Positions 1 to 8,478 of a DNA stretch of 64,000 nt are shown here, piece by piece. The notes below the pieces were generated by a model. It was not told the origin of the DNA. It searched no databases and saw only the letters and a program-made list of their open reading frames with translations. Made by a program: the position numbers and the translations under genes. The stretch comes from Planctomycetota bacterium. GTDB taxonomy: Bacteria; Planctomycetota; Phycisphaerae; Phycisphaerales; UBA1924. How positions within the stretch are numbered: position 1 is the first letter of the stretch; each line of letters begins with the position of its first letter. The stretch covers positions 62,001-126,000 of the forward strand of contig JAEYUO010000076.1 of the NCBI GenBank assembly GCA_023432465.1, given 5' to 3'.

Positions 1-350
1 GAGACTGGTGGGGCGCGGCGGATCTGGCAGTCGCCCGCGCGGGAGCGGGGAACGTCGCGGAGGTCTGGGCGACGGGCACACCCACGGTGTTCCTCCCCTA
101 CCCGTTCCACAAGGACGATCACCAGAAGCACAACGCGAGGGTGCTCGTGGAGAGCGGTGGCGCGATCATCTGCACCGACCGTGTCGCCGTCGATGCAAAC
201 CTCCGCGAGCACGGGGCAATACTGGAAGGCATCATCTCGGACGCTGCTCGGCGCGAGGGGATGCGGCGGTCCCTCACCGCCCTCGGCCCGGCGGATGGGG
301 CCGAACGGGTCGCCAGAGCGTTATGGGAAGCTGCGATCAGCCGGAAGTGA
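1..350 (+). CDS. murG: MurG C-terminus (partial): UDP-GlcNAc--lipid I N-acetylglucosaminyltransferase
   Basis: Only the last ~115 codons are present; the reading frame is open from position 3 and runs off the left edge. MurG converts lipid I to lipid II on the cytoplasmic face of the inner membrane by adding GlcNAc, the last cytoplasmic step of peptidoglycan precursor synthesis. The visible part carries the family's C-terminal donor-site signature: an ADLAVARAGAGNVAEV-type segment followed by PTVFLPYPFHKDDHQKHNA, corresponding to the SRAGA...E and P(Y/F)P....QxxNA motifs that bind UDP-GlcNAc. The next gene begins 66 nt downstream with its own -10 element, so it is probably transcribed separately. 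An intact murG in a planctomycete is of interest because the phylum was long thought to lack peptidoglycan. Confidence 0.9.
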   Translation, partial: DWWGAADLAVARAGAGNVAEVWATGTPTVFLPYPFHKDDHQKHNARVLVESGGAIICTDRVAVDANLREHGAILEGIISDAARREGMRRSLTALGPADGAERVARALWEAAISRK

Positions 351-404
351 AGCAATCCACGCCCACGCCGGATGGAATCCGACACCCCGGCCCGGATCGT
401 GGTT

Positions 405-410
405 TAGACT
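405..410 (+). promoter_or_regulatory. -10 element (TAGACT) of a probable leaderless transcript
   Basis: TAGACT ends 6 nt before ATG 417 and no Shine-Dalgarno sequence precedes that ATG. Transcription would therefore start at or within a base of the start codon. This is one of nine such arrangements in the window. Confidence 0.5.
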
Positions 411-416
411 TCCCCA

Positions 417-1226
417 ATGAGCGGGACATCCACGAACGGAATGCCGCCGACCGCCGCGAAGACAACTTTGCGATGTGTGCTTCTGCACGCGCCGGGAACG
501 ACCGTTCCGACCCCTCTGCTCGCAACCCTTGCCAAGAAGGTGCGCGATGTCGCCTCGTTCACCGACGCGTATCCGGCGCTGGCGGAGATCTTTGCCCTTG
601 GGGGAAACGCCGGGGTCGTGCTGATCTTGGTGGAGCCCGCCGGTCTCAGGGATGCCACCGAGTTGATTGACGCGGTGCGCCTGCACGGACCGCAAACCCA
701 GATGTGGTGGTATTCGCGCGCACATCCGAAGAAGCTCGTGCCAATCGGTCCTGCCGACTCAAGGCCCTGGGCACTCCGAGAGCCGGAGCCTGCCGCTCCG
801 GCCCCCTCCGCCCCCCCGGCCCCCGCGGCCGCGGGCCCCCGACTGGCTTCGACCGTCGGCCCGGAGACCCCCCGGCTCAAGCCCGGTGGGGCCGCCGCGT
901 TCCGCCCCGGCGCGAAACCCCCCAAGTCAGCGAACGCCTCCCCCCGCATCGTCGTACGACCCGGTGGAGGGGTCGGTGTACGCAGACTCAGACTCGTCGG
1001 CGAAGATGCGGAGTTGCGTCCGGAGGGTTCCGCGGCCTCTCCCGGCCCTGCTGGCGCTGTGCCGCGGGCGGCGGGCGGCAGCCTGTTGAGGTCTGAATCC
1101 GGCCCACCCTCCGACGATGGAGCGTCGCGCACGCCGGTCCTTACCGAAGAAGAACTCCAGATGCTGCTTTCAGACGACGAGCCCAAGGCCACGAATGGCT
1201 CTGGCAAAGAGCGGAGCGGACATTGA
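417..1226 (+). CDS. Unknown protein with a receiver-like N-terminus and FliM-like C-terminal LTEEELQMLL motif
   Basis: I do not recognise a family. The 269-residue protein has three parts. Residues ~17-110 alternate hydrophobic strands and helices (RCVLLHAP, GVVLILVEPAG, QTQMWWYSR), in the style of a degenerate receiver or flavodoxin-like fold. Residues ~115-235 are a Pro/Ala/Gly-rich linker. A short acidic tail contains LTEEELQMLLSDD, which resembles the LSQxEIDxLL peptide by which FliM binds CheY; that resemblance is the basis of a guess only. The stop codon overlaps the TTG start of the downstream diguanylate cyclase (1223), so the two are translationally coupled and probably act together. 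The start at 417 is set by the TAGACT element 6 nt upstream. No transmembrane segment or signal peptide is seen. Confidence 0.6.
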   Translation: MSGTSTNGMPPTAAKTTLRCVLLHAPGTTVPTPLLATLAKKVRDVASFTDAYPALAEIFALGGNAGVVLILVEPAGLRDATELIDAVRLHGPQTQMWWYSRAHPKKLVPIGPADSRPWALREPEPAAPAPSAPPAPAAAGPRLASTVGPETPRLKPGGAAAFRPGAKPPKSANASPRIVVRPGGGVGVRRLRLVGEDAELRPEGSAASPGPAGAVPRAAGGSLLRSESGPPSDDGASRTPVLTEEELQMLLSDDEPKATNGSGKERSGH

Positions 1227-2593
1227 CCCGGTTGGACAACCACAAAGCGCAGGGCGATGACGGGGCAGCTCGCCTCGACCCCCTTGTTCGCGTTGTGCTG
1301 GTCGGCCGGAGCGATGTCGAGCGCACGCTGCGCAGAATGAGCGAGATCGAACTCATCCGGGCACGCGAGCCCCTGTCCGCCATCGGTGAAGTCGCTCACC
1401 CGATCGATCCTGAATGCCCCTCGCAGACGGTCGTTCTGGTGGCGCCCGGCGCGGTGGCCACGGAGAGGGCCGCGGCATTCTCCGCCGGAATCCGGCGGGC
1501 AGACCCCAAAGCCCGCATCCTCGCGCTGGGCGATGCCGATGCGACCAGCTTCGACGGCCGGCTGTCCCATGTCGGTGGGGATTCTGCGAGCCTTCTTTCG
1601 CAACTGGCCCTGCTGCCCGAGCAGCCTGAGGTACGCCGATTGCCGGATGTCGAAACCGACCATGCGGACACGGCCGAACAGACAACCTCCGCAGAATCTC
1701 AGTCGCTCCCGTCCACCGAGCACGACGATTCGATCCTCAACGCGATGCTCAAGGGCTCCGATGCAGTCGAAGCAGCAATGACTGGCGTGCGCCGCCGGCT
1801 TGGCATTCCCAACGCCGCGTTTGTCGCGGCGGCGCGAGTGGGCCCGGAGGGCAAGCCGCCGACCGGCGGCGTCGCAGTGAAGCACGGCGAACGGACTCTT
1901 GGCTACCTCGTCGCACCGCGGGCTGATCGCGCACTCGTCGAGGCCGAAGCCGCCGCGCTGGCCCCATGGATCGCGCTCATTGCTCAGCAGGATCAGCTCA
2001 AGCGCGCGGCATTCATGGATGAGCTGACCGGCGCATGGAACCGCCGCTACTTCACCAAGTTCCTCGGCGCGGCGATCGACAAGGCACGCTCCGCACGGCA
2101 CTCGGTCACCGTGCTGTACTTCGACCTTGACAACTTCAAGATCTACAACGACCGCTACGGACACGCCGCGGGCGATGAGATTCTGGTGGAAACGGTGAAG
2201 CTGCTGCGGAGCGTGATCCGTCCCTCCGATCGTGTCTGCCGCATCGGCGGGGACGAGTTTGCCGTCATCTTCTATGACCCTGAAGGGCCCCGCGATCCTG
2301 GTCGGCAGCAGTCGCCGTCGGACATCGGCCCGATCGCGAGGCGGTTCCAGCAGCAGATCTGCACGCACAAGTTCCCCAAGCTCGGCGATGAAGCCCCGGG
2401 CACTCTGACGATTTCGGGCGGCATGGCCGCGTTCCCGTGGGATGGGGCGGATGTGGAGACCCTGCTCGACCGCGCCGATCAGCTTGCGCTGCAGAGCAAG
2501 CGCATGGGCAAGAATGCCATTACGCTTGGCCCGGGTGCGGAGCGGGTGTGCCGGATCGACCCCGGCTCAGCCGACCTGGGGATCGACGACTGA
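1223..2593 (+). CDS. GGDEF-domain diguanylate cyclase
   Basis: Makes cyclic di-GMP from two GTP. In the 456 residues: ~20-130 look like a receiver-type alpha/beta domain without an obvious phospho-Asp environment; ~165-255 could be a degenerate GAF-like domain; ~262-440 are the GGDEF domain. That domain starts at DELTGAWNRR, has the metal-binding YFDLDNFK segment and an intact RIGGDEF signature (GGDEF at 342-346). An RxxD product-inhibition site (RPSD, 333-336) lies exactly five residues before GGDEF, so feedback inhibition is expected. There is no membrane segment. Translation starts at a TTG overlapping the stop of the preceding gene (TTGA), with a purine-rich GGAGCGGA before it. This enzyme and the HD-GYP phosphodiesterase at 48818 are the two c-di-GMP genes in the window. 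Confidence 0.93.
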   Translation: MTRLDNHKAQGDDGAARLDPLVRVVLVGRSDVERTLRRMSEIELIRAREPLSAIGEVAHPIDPECPSQTVVLVAPGAVATERAAAFSAGIRRADPKARILALGDADATSFDGRLSHVGGDSASLLSQLALLPEQPEVRRLPDVETDHADTAEQTTSAESQSLPSTEHDDSILNAMLKGSDAVEAAMTGVRRRLGIPNAAFVAAARVGPEGKPPTGGVAVKHGERTLGYLVAPRADRALVEAEAAALAPWIALIAQQDQLKRAAFMDELTGAWNRRYFTKFLGAAIDKARSARHSVTVLYFDLDNFKIYNDRYGHAAGDEILVETVKLLRSVIRPSDRVCRIGGDEFAVIFYDPEGPRDPGRQQSPSDIGPIARRFQQQICTHKFPKLGDEAPGTLTISGGMAAFPWDGADVETLLDRADQLALQSKRMGKNAITLGPGAERVCRIDPGSADLGIDD

Positions 2594-2607
2594 GCCTGCG
2601 GCGGAGA

Positions 2608-2613
2608 TACAGT
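2608..2613 (+). promoter_or_regulatory. -10 element (TACAGT) of a probable leaderless transcript
   Basis: TACAGT lies 7 nt before ATG 2621, with no Shine-Dalgarno sequence between them. The HAD gene may thus have its own promoter although it follows the cyclase by only 27 nt. Confidence 0.45.
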
Positions 2614-2620
2614 TCGCCGC

Positions 2621-3556
2621 ATGGCCGCCTCCACCAACTACGACCTGATCGCGATCGACCTTGATGGCACGCTCCTGTGCCCGAAGGGCGAGGTGTCCGC
2701 CGCGAACATCGAGGCGATCCGCGATGCCCGGCACGCGGGGATCTCCATCACCGTCTGCACCGGTCGCGGGTTGATCGAGTGTCGGCACGTGACCTCCCGC
2801 ATCGAACAGCTCGATCCGGTTGTCGTGGCCGGGGGTTCCATCCTCGCCTGCCCGGTGAAGCAGCGCACCATCCACCGCTTCGCGATGGATGCGCAGTTGG
2901 TTCGCGGCCTCGTCGGGCACATGACCTCGCACGGACATGCGGCACTGGTGCTGAAGGACCCCACGGCCACCGCGCCCGGCGACATGGGCAGCAGCGCGGC
3001 TGAGCATCGATCCGGGCACGACTACGTGGTCGTCTCGCCAAACGGCTGGAAGGGTGTGGACCCGGTCACGAGGTGGTGGTTCGACACGCTCAAAGTCCCC
3101 GTGAAGCTGGTGGCCTCGCTGGATGAAGATGAGCACATCGACCATACCGTGCGCGTGGGCGTCTGCGGCACCAAGGCCGCGACGCAGCCGGTTGCGCAGG
3201 AGATTCTCACCACATTCGGCTCCAGGGTGAATCATCATCACTTCGGCGCGGTCGTGCCCGAGAGCGTGACGGGCGACCCCGATCAGCACGTGGTCATCTT
3301 CGAGCTCTTCGACAAGGCCGCGAGCAAGTGGAACGCGATCGAGTGGCTTGCGGCCGAGCGGGGTTTGCGGCCGGAGCGCATCTGCGCGATCGGGAACGAT
3401 GTGAATGATCTCGATATGCTCGCCCGGGCCGGGCTGGGTGTGGCGATGGGGAACGCCATCCCCGAAGCCAAGGCCGCGGCAAAGGTCCACACCAAGGGGA
3501 ACGATGCGGACGGCGTTGCGCACGCGATCCGGCACGTGCTCAGTGGGAAGTGGTGA
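2621..3556 (+). CDS. HAD-superfamily hydrolase, Cof/type IIB
   Basis: Predicted phosphatase acting on small phosphorylated metabolites (Cof-type HADs dephosphorylate sugar phosphates and nucleotides; the substrate cannot be told from sequence). 311 residues, usual for the family. Motif I is IAIDLDGTLL near the N-terminus (nucleophile Asp plus acid/base Asp), followed by NIEAIRDARHAGI. The C-terminal GNDVNDLDMLARAGLGVAMGNA is the motif III/IV region that binds Mg2+. The large middle segment between them is the C2-type cap of subclass IIB. The last codons come from an AGTGGGAAGT sequence also found tandemly after the stop of the gene ending at 5748. The 3' end is adjacent to rsmA. Confidence 0.88.
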   Translation: MAASTNYDLIAIDLDGTLLCPKGEVSAANIEAIRDARHAGISITVCTGRGLIECRHVTSRIEQLDPVVVAGGSILACPVKQRTIHRFAMDAQLVRGLVGHMTSHGHAALVLKDPTATAPGDMGSSAAEHRSGHDYVVVSPNGWKGVDPVTRWWFDTLKVPVKLVASLDEDEHIDHTVRVGVCGTKAATQPVAQEILTTFGSRVNHHHFGAVVPESVTGDPDQHVVIFELFDKAASKWNAIEWLAAERGLRPERICAIGNDVNDLDMLARAGLGVAMGNAIPEAKAAAKVHTKGNDADGVAHAIRHVLSGKW

Positions 3557-3579
3557 CGATTGCACGAGGGTGTCACGGG

Positions 3580-3585
3580 TACGAT
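3580..3585 (+). promoter_or_regulatory. -10 element (TACGAT) deciding the rsmA start
   Basis: TACGAT is separated by 6 nt from GTG 3592. It supports that GTG rather than the in-frame GTGs at 3550/3553 that overlap the preceding gene. Confidence 0.5.
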
Positions 3586-3591
3586 CCCCGC

Positions 3592-4452
3592 GTGCAGACG
3601 TTGACCGAGATCAAAGAACTATTGGAATCTCGCGGCCTTCGGCCGAAGAAGTCGCTCGGGCAGAACTTTCTGGTTGACCAGAACCTGATCCGCAAGCTGG
3701 TGGATGCGTCCGGAGTTGGCGCGGGCTCCCTGGTGCTGGAGGTGGGACCGGGAACGGGGACGATGACCGAAGAACTGCTTGCACGCGGGTGCGAGGTCGT
3801 CGCGTGCGAGCTGGATGATGAGCTTGCCGCACTGCTGCGAGAGCGCGTGCCGACGCGGCTGGGACCGGATGAGCAGCACCGATTCACCCTCGTACACGGC
3901 GACTGCCTCGACGGCAAGCGCGCCGTATCGGCGAAGATCCTTGCGGCACTCGGCGGGCGTCCATTCTCGCTCGTCGCCAATCTGCCCTATGGGGCTGGGA
4001 CGCCGCTGATGTCGAACCTGCTGGTCGATCATCCACAGTGCGCGACCATGGCGGTGACCATCCAACGCGAAGTCGCCGATCGACTCGCGGCGGGTCCAGG
4101 CTCGAAGGACTACGGCGCGCTGGCCGTTCTGGCGCAGTCGCTCGCCGAGGTCAAACTGCTCGCGAAGCTGCCGGGAGAGTGCTTCTGGCCGAGGCCGGAT
4201 GTCACCAGCGCGATGGTGCTGCTGACCCGCCGGAGCGAGCCACTTGCGCAGGATGCTTCTGCCCTCAGCGAGTTCCTGCGCGATCTCTTTGCGCAGAGGC
4301 GAAAGCAGATCGGGGCCGTGCTCGGCAAGTCGGTGGACTGGTCGTCCGTTTCACACGCTCCCGGCTGTGAGGGGATTTCCTCAGCCCTTCGGGCGGAGCA
4401 GTTATCGGTACCGCAGATTATCGCGTTGGGCCGTGCACTCCGGCGGCTGTAG
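3592..4452 (+). CDS. rsmA: RsmA/KsgA 16S rRNA (adenine1518-N6/adenine1519-N6) dimethyltransferase
   Basis: Uses S-adenosylmethionine to dimethylate two adjacent adenines in the 3'-terminal hairpin of 16S rRNA, a late 30S maturation step. From GTG 3592 the protein has 286 residues, normal for the family. It begins LTEIKELLESRGLRPKKSLGQNFL, containing the conserved K(S/R)LGQNFL; SAM motif I is LEVGPGTGTMT; the catalytic motif IV appears as NLPYGAGTP, where NLPY is typical of RsmA. An earlier in-frame GTG at 3550 would add 14 residues with no homology to the family. A TACGAT -10 hexamer 6 nt before GTG 3592 and the absence of a Shine-Dalgarno support the shorter form. Confidence 0.95.
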   Translation: MQTLTEIKELLESRGLRPKKSLGQNFLVDQNLIRKLVDASGVGAGSLVLEVGPGTGTMTEELLARGCEVVACELDDELAALLRERVPTRLGPDEQHRFTLVHGDCLDGKRAVSAKILAALGGRPFSLVANLPYGAGTPLMSNLLVDHPQCATMAVTIQREVADRLAAGPGSKDYGALAVLAQSLAEVKLLAKLPGECFWPRPDVTSAMVLLTRRSEPLAQDASALSEFLRDLFAQRRKQIGAVLGKSVDWSSVSHAPGCEGISSALRAEQLSVPQIIALGRALRRL

Positions 4453-4647
4453 GCGGCTTCAAGCCCGAACTTTGCCCCCCTGAGCATCCGCGCGAAATCC
4501 TCGCGGCGCAGGGTGCTGCGAGCCGAAGCAATCTGCGTGCGATCGTCATCCACATTCCGCTTTCACCACGAACCGGGCATCGACATCCGGCGAAGTTTCC
4601 AGTAGTCTGTATCCGTTCCCGGCTGCGCAACGGAGGGTTCTCTCCGG

Positions 4648-5748
4648 ATGAGCGATTCACCGCCGCACCACGCCCATGGTCACGCTTCCGGCAACGGGGG
4701 CGGTGGCGATGCGGGAGGTGCGTCGTCTCTGGCCGCGGCACTTGAACCGGTGCTCCGGACCGTCTGCCAGGATCGACTCTCTGCGGTCGAGTGGTTCCGG
4801 TCGTCGTGGCAGGCGGGGGGAGCCGCAACAGGCTTTGCGACCTTTCAGGTTGAGGGCGCGGAGCCGGTGCCGGTCGTGGTGAAACTGCCCGTCGGGCCGG
4901 CGGAGTTCCGCTGGACGGTTGCGCTCGGCGGCCTGCCCCACGCGGCAGAGAAGCTTGACGATGGCCCGCTGGATGACGGCGGAATGTGTGAAGTGAGCCC
5001 GGGGTATGCGTGCGCCATGGGGCCGACGCCACGGGTGTTCGCCGCGGGAACTGTGATCGGCGGGTATGACCTGGCGTGGCTGGTGGTGGAGCGGCTGCAC
5101 GGGACCCCCGTGTCGGGCTCCATGTCGCGGGCATCGATCGAGTCCATGCTTCGTGCCGCGGCAGACTGGTACGCCCGGGCGGCACGGCTGCGCACCATCG
5201 ATGGAAGCCGCGGGGTCAAGACCGAGGATTGGGAGGGGCTGCTGGCAAAGGCGCGGGAGGCGATCAAGACGCACCACATCGCCGAGCAGCAGCGCTGGAA
5301 CCACATCGTGCATCAGGTGCAACGATCGCTCCCGACGCTGTTGCCGAGATGGAACGCGCGACCGATCAACACGTGGTGCCACGGGGACCTGCACCCCGGC
5401 AACGCGATGCTGCGAAACGGCTTTGCGGGCAACGGCACCGGCGGGTGCGTGCTCATCGATCTTGCGCTGGTGCACCCGGGACACTGGGTAGAGGATGCGG
5501 TGTACCTGGAGCGGCTGCACTGGGGACGAAGCGAGGCGCTCGACGGTGTGAAGCCGGTGAACTTCCTGGCCCGGGCGTGCCGCGATGCGGGACTTTCAAC
5601 CGCGGAAGATTACACGCTGCTGGCAAATGTGAGGCGGGTGCTCATGGCCGCGACAGCGCCGGCCTTCCTTGCGCGGGAGGGCCACCCGAAGTACATCCAC
5701 GCCGCCCTCGAAACGCTTGAGCGCTGCATGCCGCTGGCGATGCGGTGA
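4648..5748 (+). CDS. APH-family (aminoglycoside phosphotransferase-like) kinase
   Basis: Protein-kinase-like small-molecule kinase of the APH/choline kinase superfamily; the substrate is unknown and antibiotic resistance should not be assumed. 366 residues: a His/Gly-rich N-terminal ~25 residues, an N-lobe with VVVKL (ATP-lysine region, ~76-79), a hinge LAWLVVERLHGTPV, the catalytic loop WCHGDLHPGNAML (HGD at 245-247, N252) and the metal-binding Asp in VLIDLAL (D271) followed by VEDAVYLER. All core catalytic residues are present. ATG 4648 follows GGAGGG with a suitable gap. The stop codon leads straight into three tandem GTGGGAA repeats. The neighbours (rsmA upstream, a YeiH-type transporter convergent downstream) do not suggest a pathway. 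Confidence 0.85.
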   Translation: MSDSPPHHAHGHASGNGGGGDAGGASSLAAALEPVLRTVCQDRLSAVEWFRSSWQAGGAATGFATFQVEGAEPVPVVVKLPVGPAEFRWTVALGGLPHAAEKLDDGPLDDGGMCEVSPGYACAMGPTPRVFAAGTVIGGYDLAWLVVERLHGTPVSGSMSRASIESMLRAAADWYARAARLRTIDGSRGVKTEDWEGLLAKAREAIKTHHIAEQQRWNHIVHQVQRSLPTLLPRWNARPINTWCHGDLHPGNAMLRNGFAGNGTGGCVLIDLALVHPGHWVEDAVYLERLHWGRSEALDGVKPVNFLARACRDAGLSTAEDYTLLANVRRVLMAATAPAFLAREGHPKYIHAALETLERCMPLAMR

Positions 5749-5771
5749 GTGGGAAGTGGGAAGTGGGAAGT
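5749..5771. repeat. Tandem 7-bp repeat GTGGGAA x3
   Basis: Three perfect copies of GTGGGAA directly follow the TGA of the kinase gene, then GTAGAGGTGATCG. The same nonamer GTGGGAAGT occurs at 3543-3551, at the end of the HAD gene. Related GTGA/GGTGAT-rich tracts lie at 6822-6853 and, inverted, at 10190-10245. Confidence 0.8.
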
Positions 5772-5799
5772 AGAGGTGATCGTGCGATGTTCTTCAGGG

Positions 5800-6819
5800 T
5801 CACTCGACCATTGCTCGCACCACAACCAGCGCCACGACGCTGACGGCGACCCACATAACAACGCCTTGTAGGAGCGGACGCCAACCGGCTTGGGCGAGTG
5901 CCTTGCGCGAAAGCCCGCACCCAATCAAGAAGAGCGCGAGCGTCATCGCGGTCTTGGCGATGGACTTCAGGAGGTCCGCCGCGGGAGGGATTGCCGGCAC
6001 GCCGAGCGCGCCCTCGCCCACCGTTCGGAGCAGACAGGCGACGAGAAACAGGCCGACGAACCAGGGAATCGGCGCGGCGGGCTTCTTCGCGGCAGGTTGA
6101 CCGTCGAGAGTTTCCGGCCGCGCCATGCGCCCGAGCACCAGCGCGACGGGGACAATCCAAAGCACGCGTGTGAGCTTGATGACGGTCGCTTCGGTAAGCG
6201 CGACATCGCCGTACTGCTTGGCCGCGGCGACAACGCCGGCGACATCGTGGATTCCCACCGCGGCCCATGCGCCGAACTGCTCATGGCTCATCTCCAGCGC
6301 GCGACCGATGAGGGGATAGAGATACACGCCACCCGCATTGAGCAGAAACACGACCGCCGTGGCGACGGAGATCGCCGCGGATGATGCGCCGATGACCGTG
6401 CCTGTCGCGGCGATGGCGGAGCCGCCGCAGATGGCGGTGCCTGCGGTGAGGAGCGCGGAGACCTGCCTGTCGGTCTTGAGCACGCGCTGCATGAACGTGC
6501 CGATCAGGAATACGAACGCGATGGTGGCCGCGGCAAAAACGATCCCGGTGATTCCGGCCTTCGCGACATCGCTCAGGCTGATGGAGAATCCCAGCAGCAC
6601 GACGCTGGTCTGAATGAGGATGCGGCTGAGCTGCTTGGACTGCTTCTCAAACGCCGTGAGGCCGATGAGCGCGAGCACGATACCGATGGTCAGCGCGATG
6701 GGCGCGGTGGCCCATGGGTTCCAGCCGTCAAACCCGGTGAGGGCATAGGCCGCGCCGGCCAGAAAGATGATGACGCGAAGCGGTTGCAAGGGGGATGCGG
6801 ATGCCGGAGGTGGTGCCAT
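5800..6819 (-). CDS. YeiH/UPF0324 family membrane protein (putative sulfate/anion exporter)
   Basis: Integral inner-membrane protein of the YeiH family, annotated elsewhere as putative sulfate exporters; the transported ion is not proven. 339 residues with about ten hydrophobic helices. Family hallmarks are TAICGGSAIAATG (~residue 125) and FGAWAAVGIHDVAGVVAAA (~185), both in membrane-embedded segments, plus the C-terminal RPLLQGVVMWVAVSVVAL helix. No ATP-binding site is present, so it is a secondary carrier. The ATG at 6819 has neither a Shine-Dalgarno site nor a TANNNT box; upstream is a CACC/CATC-rich low-complexity tract. The gene converges with the kinase gene and lies in the same direction as the M32 peptidase gene (6913-8466), whose stop codon is 93 nt upstream of its start. 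Confidence 0.85.
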   Translation of the reverse strand: MAPPPASASPLQPLRVIIFLAGAAYALTGFDGWNPWATAPIALTIGIVLALIGLTAFEKQSKQLSRILIQTSVVLLGFSISLSDVAKAGITGIVFAAATIAFVFLIGTFMQRVLKTDRQVSALLTAGTAICGGSAIAATGTVIGASSAAISVATAVVFLLNAGGVYLYPLIGRALEMSHEQFGAWAAVGIHDVAGVVAAAKQYGDVALTEATVIKLTRVLWIVPVALVLGRMARPETLDGQPAAKKPAAPIPWFVGLFLVACLLRTVGEGALGVPAIPPAADLLKSIAKTAMTLALFLIGCGLSRKALAQAGWRPLLQGVVMWVAVSVVALVVVRAMVE

Positions 6820-6821
6820 GA

Positions 6822-6853
6822 GAGGGTGATGAGGTGAGGCGGTGATCGGGTGA
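6822..6853. repeat. Low-complexity GGTGA/GGTGAT tract
   Basis: An intergenic run of GGTGATGAGGTGAGGCGGTGATCGGGTGA type immediately upstream of the YeiH gene. It resembles the tracts at 5749-5783 and (inverted) 10190-10245. Confidence 0.5.
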
Positions 6854-6912
6854 AGGTCTCGCTTTGCATCGCCCCGGAGCTGCTCACTCTCGCTCCCGCT
6901 GACATCATCGGC

Positions 6913-8466
6913 TCAAAGTCCGTACACCGGCTTGAGCTTGCCTTCGAGGTGGCGCATCAGGGGGTCGGCGGAGAGCGGCTTGCCCGTGATCCGCTTGCAA
7001 AGTTCTGCCGCGCCGTACCGCCGGCCGTGCTGGTGGATCTTCTCGCGCAGCCAGGTGAGCAGCGGGGCAAAGTCGCCGGCGCGCATCTTGTCGCGCATGC
7101 CCGGGATCTGCTCGTGAATCGTCTCCCACATCTGGGCCGCGTAGAGGTTGCCGAGCGTGTATGTGGGGAAGTACCCGATCAGCCCGAACGACCAGTGCAC
7201 ATCCTGCATGCAGCCGCGGCGGTCATCGGGGACTTCCACACCCAGCAGGTCCTTGAATCGCTTGTTCCACTCTCCGGGCAGATCCTTGATCGGGAGCTCG
7301 CCGGAAATGAGTGAACGCTCCAGCCCGAAGCGGAGCATGACGTGCAGGTTGTATGTCGCCTCATCGGCCTCGACGCGGATGAAGCTGGGCTGGACGAGGT
7401 TGGTTGCGCCGAATGCTTCCGCCACACTGAACTGATCGAGCGAACCGCCCGCGTACTTCTTCGCGTGCGGCAGGGCCCACTCCCAGAACTCGCGGGATCG
7501 CCCGACGAAGTTCTCCCACATGCGGGACTGGCTTTCGTGGATGCCCAGCGAGATGGCCTCAGAGAGGGGCTGACCGAAGCGGCTGGACTTGGGCAGGCCC
7601 TGCTCGTACAGACCGTGTCCGCCCTCGTGCATGGTGCCATAGAGGGCATCGGTGAACTTCTCATCGCGGTAGCGCGTCGTGAGCCGCGTATCGCCCGGGG
7701 CCATCCCCGAACAGAACGGATGCGTCGTGGTGTCGAGCCGACCTGCGCCGAAATCGAACCCCATCGCCTTGAGGACGAACTGCCCGAACTCGTGCTGCTT
7801 CGCGGCCGGGAACTCGGCCTTCAGGAACGCATCGGCGGGGGCGTTGCCTTTGGCGGCCGCGCCGGCGAGTTCCTTCACAAGGCCGCTCAGCCGCGGCCGA
7901 AGGGGCGTGAAGACCGCTTCGATCTCCCTGCCGGTTGCGCCGGGCTCATACTCATCGAGAAGCGCGTCGTACAGCTCGCCCTTCGCCCCACCCCTGCCGC
8001 TCATCAGGCACTCGGCCTTGCGGCGAGTCAGCTCGAACATCTTCTCAAGCCACGGGCGGAACATGGCAAAGTCGTTCTTCTGCCGGGCATCCTTCCACAC
8101 CTCCTGCGCCTGGCTGCCGACCTTCGCCAGTTCCGATACCAACTCCGTCGGAAGCTTGGTCGCCAGGTCGTAATCGCGCCGCATCTCGCGGATGTTCGCG
8201 GCTTCCCGCGAAGCCGGATCGCCGGTCAGGGACTTGTCCGCCTCGCACTGGGCCAGCAGCTCTCCGAGCCGCTTGCTGGTCAGCTTCTCGTGCTCGATCC
8301 CGGAGAGCAGGGAGGCCTGATCCGCCCGGTGCGCTGCCGCGGCGTGGGGCATGTAGGTCTCCTGATCCCAGTTCAGGAGGTGCCCGATCGAGCCCAGGGT
8401 CTTGGCCTCGTGGCGGAGAGTGCAAACGTCGGTGTAGTGCTTGGGGTGGTTGGCGGGGGTGGTCAT
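6913..8466 (-). CDS. M32 family metallocarboxypeptidase (carboxypeptidase Taq type)
   Basis: Zn/Co-dependent carboxypeptidase that removes C-terminal residues from peptides, probably cytoplasmic as no signal peptide is seen. From ATG 8466 it has 517 residues, typical for M32. Hallmarks: HEGGH (280-284, the HExxH zinc site with catalytic Glu281), HESQSR (310-315, containing the third ligand region), the GDTRLTTRY segment (DxRxT motif, ~258) and the WDQETYMP region near residue 33. An in-frame extension to 8628 has no family similarity. The start at 8466 is supported by TACCGT 6 nt upstream. The gene is monocistronic-looking, between the YeiH gene and the divergent pseudopilin. Confidence 0.93.
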   Translation of the reverse strand: MTTPANHPKHYTDVCTLRHEAKTLGSIGHLLNWDQETYMPHAAAAHRADQASLLSGIEHEKLTSKRLGELLAQCEADKSLTGDPASREAANIREMRRDYDLATKLPTELVSELAKVGSQAQEVWKDARQKNDFAMFRPWLEKMFELTRRKAECLMSGRGGAKGELYDALLDEYEPGATGREIEAVFTPLRPRLSGLVKELAGAAAKGNAPADAFLKAEFPAAKQHEFGQFVLKAMGFDFGAGRLDTTTHPFCSGMAPGDTRLTTRYRDEKFTDALYGTMHEGGHGLYEQGLPKSSRFGQPLSEAISLGIHESQSRMWENFVGRSREFWEWALPHAKKYAGGSLDQFSVAEAFGATNLVQPSFIRVEADEATYNLHVMLRFGLERSLISGELPIKDLPGEWNKRFKDLLGVEVPDDRRGCMQDVHWSFGLIGYFPTYTLGNLYAAQMWETIHEQIPGMRDKMRAGDFAPLLTWLREKIHQHGRRYGAAELCKRITGKPLSADPLMRHLEGKLKPVYGL

Positions 8467-8472
8467 GGGGAG

Positions 8473-8478
8473 ACGGTA
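8473..8478 (-). promoter_or_regulatory. -10 element (TACCGT) of the M32 peptidase gene, probably leaderless
   Basis: On the minus strand TACCGT is followed by CTCCCC and then ATG 8466, giving a 6-nt gap and no Shine-Dalgarno sequence. Confidence 0.5.

Noticed and set aside
404..2368. 654-residue open frame on the minus strand
   Set aside because: Shadow of the GGDEF gene and its partner; no recognisable protein features.
4648..5748. Aminoglycoside resistance gene
   Set aside because: The APH fold is shared by many kinases. The sequence shows no specific resistance subfamily and the neighbourhood is house-keeping.
5749..5771. CRISPR-like array
   Set aside because: Only a 7-bp tandem unit with no spacers; no cas genes.
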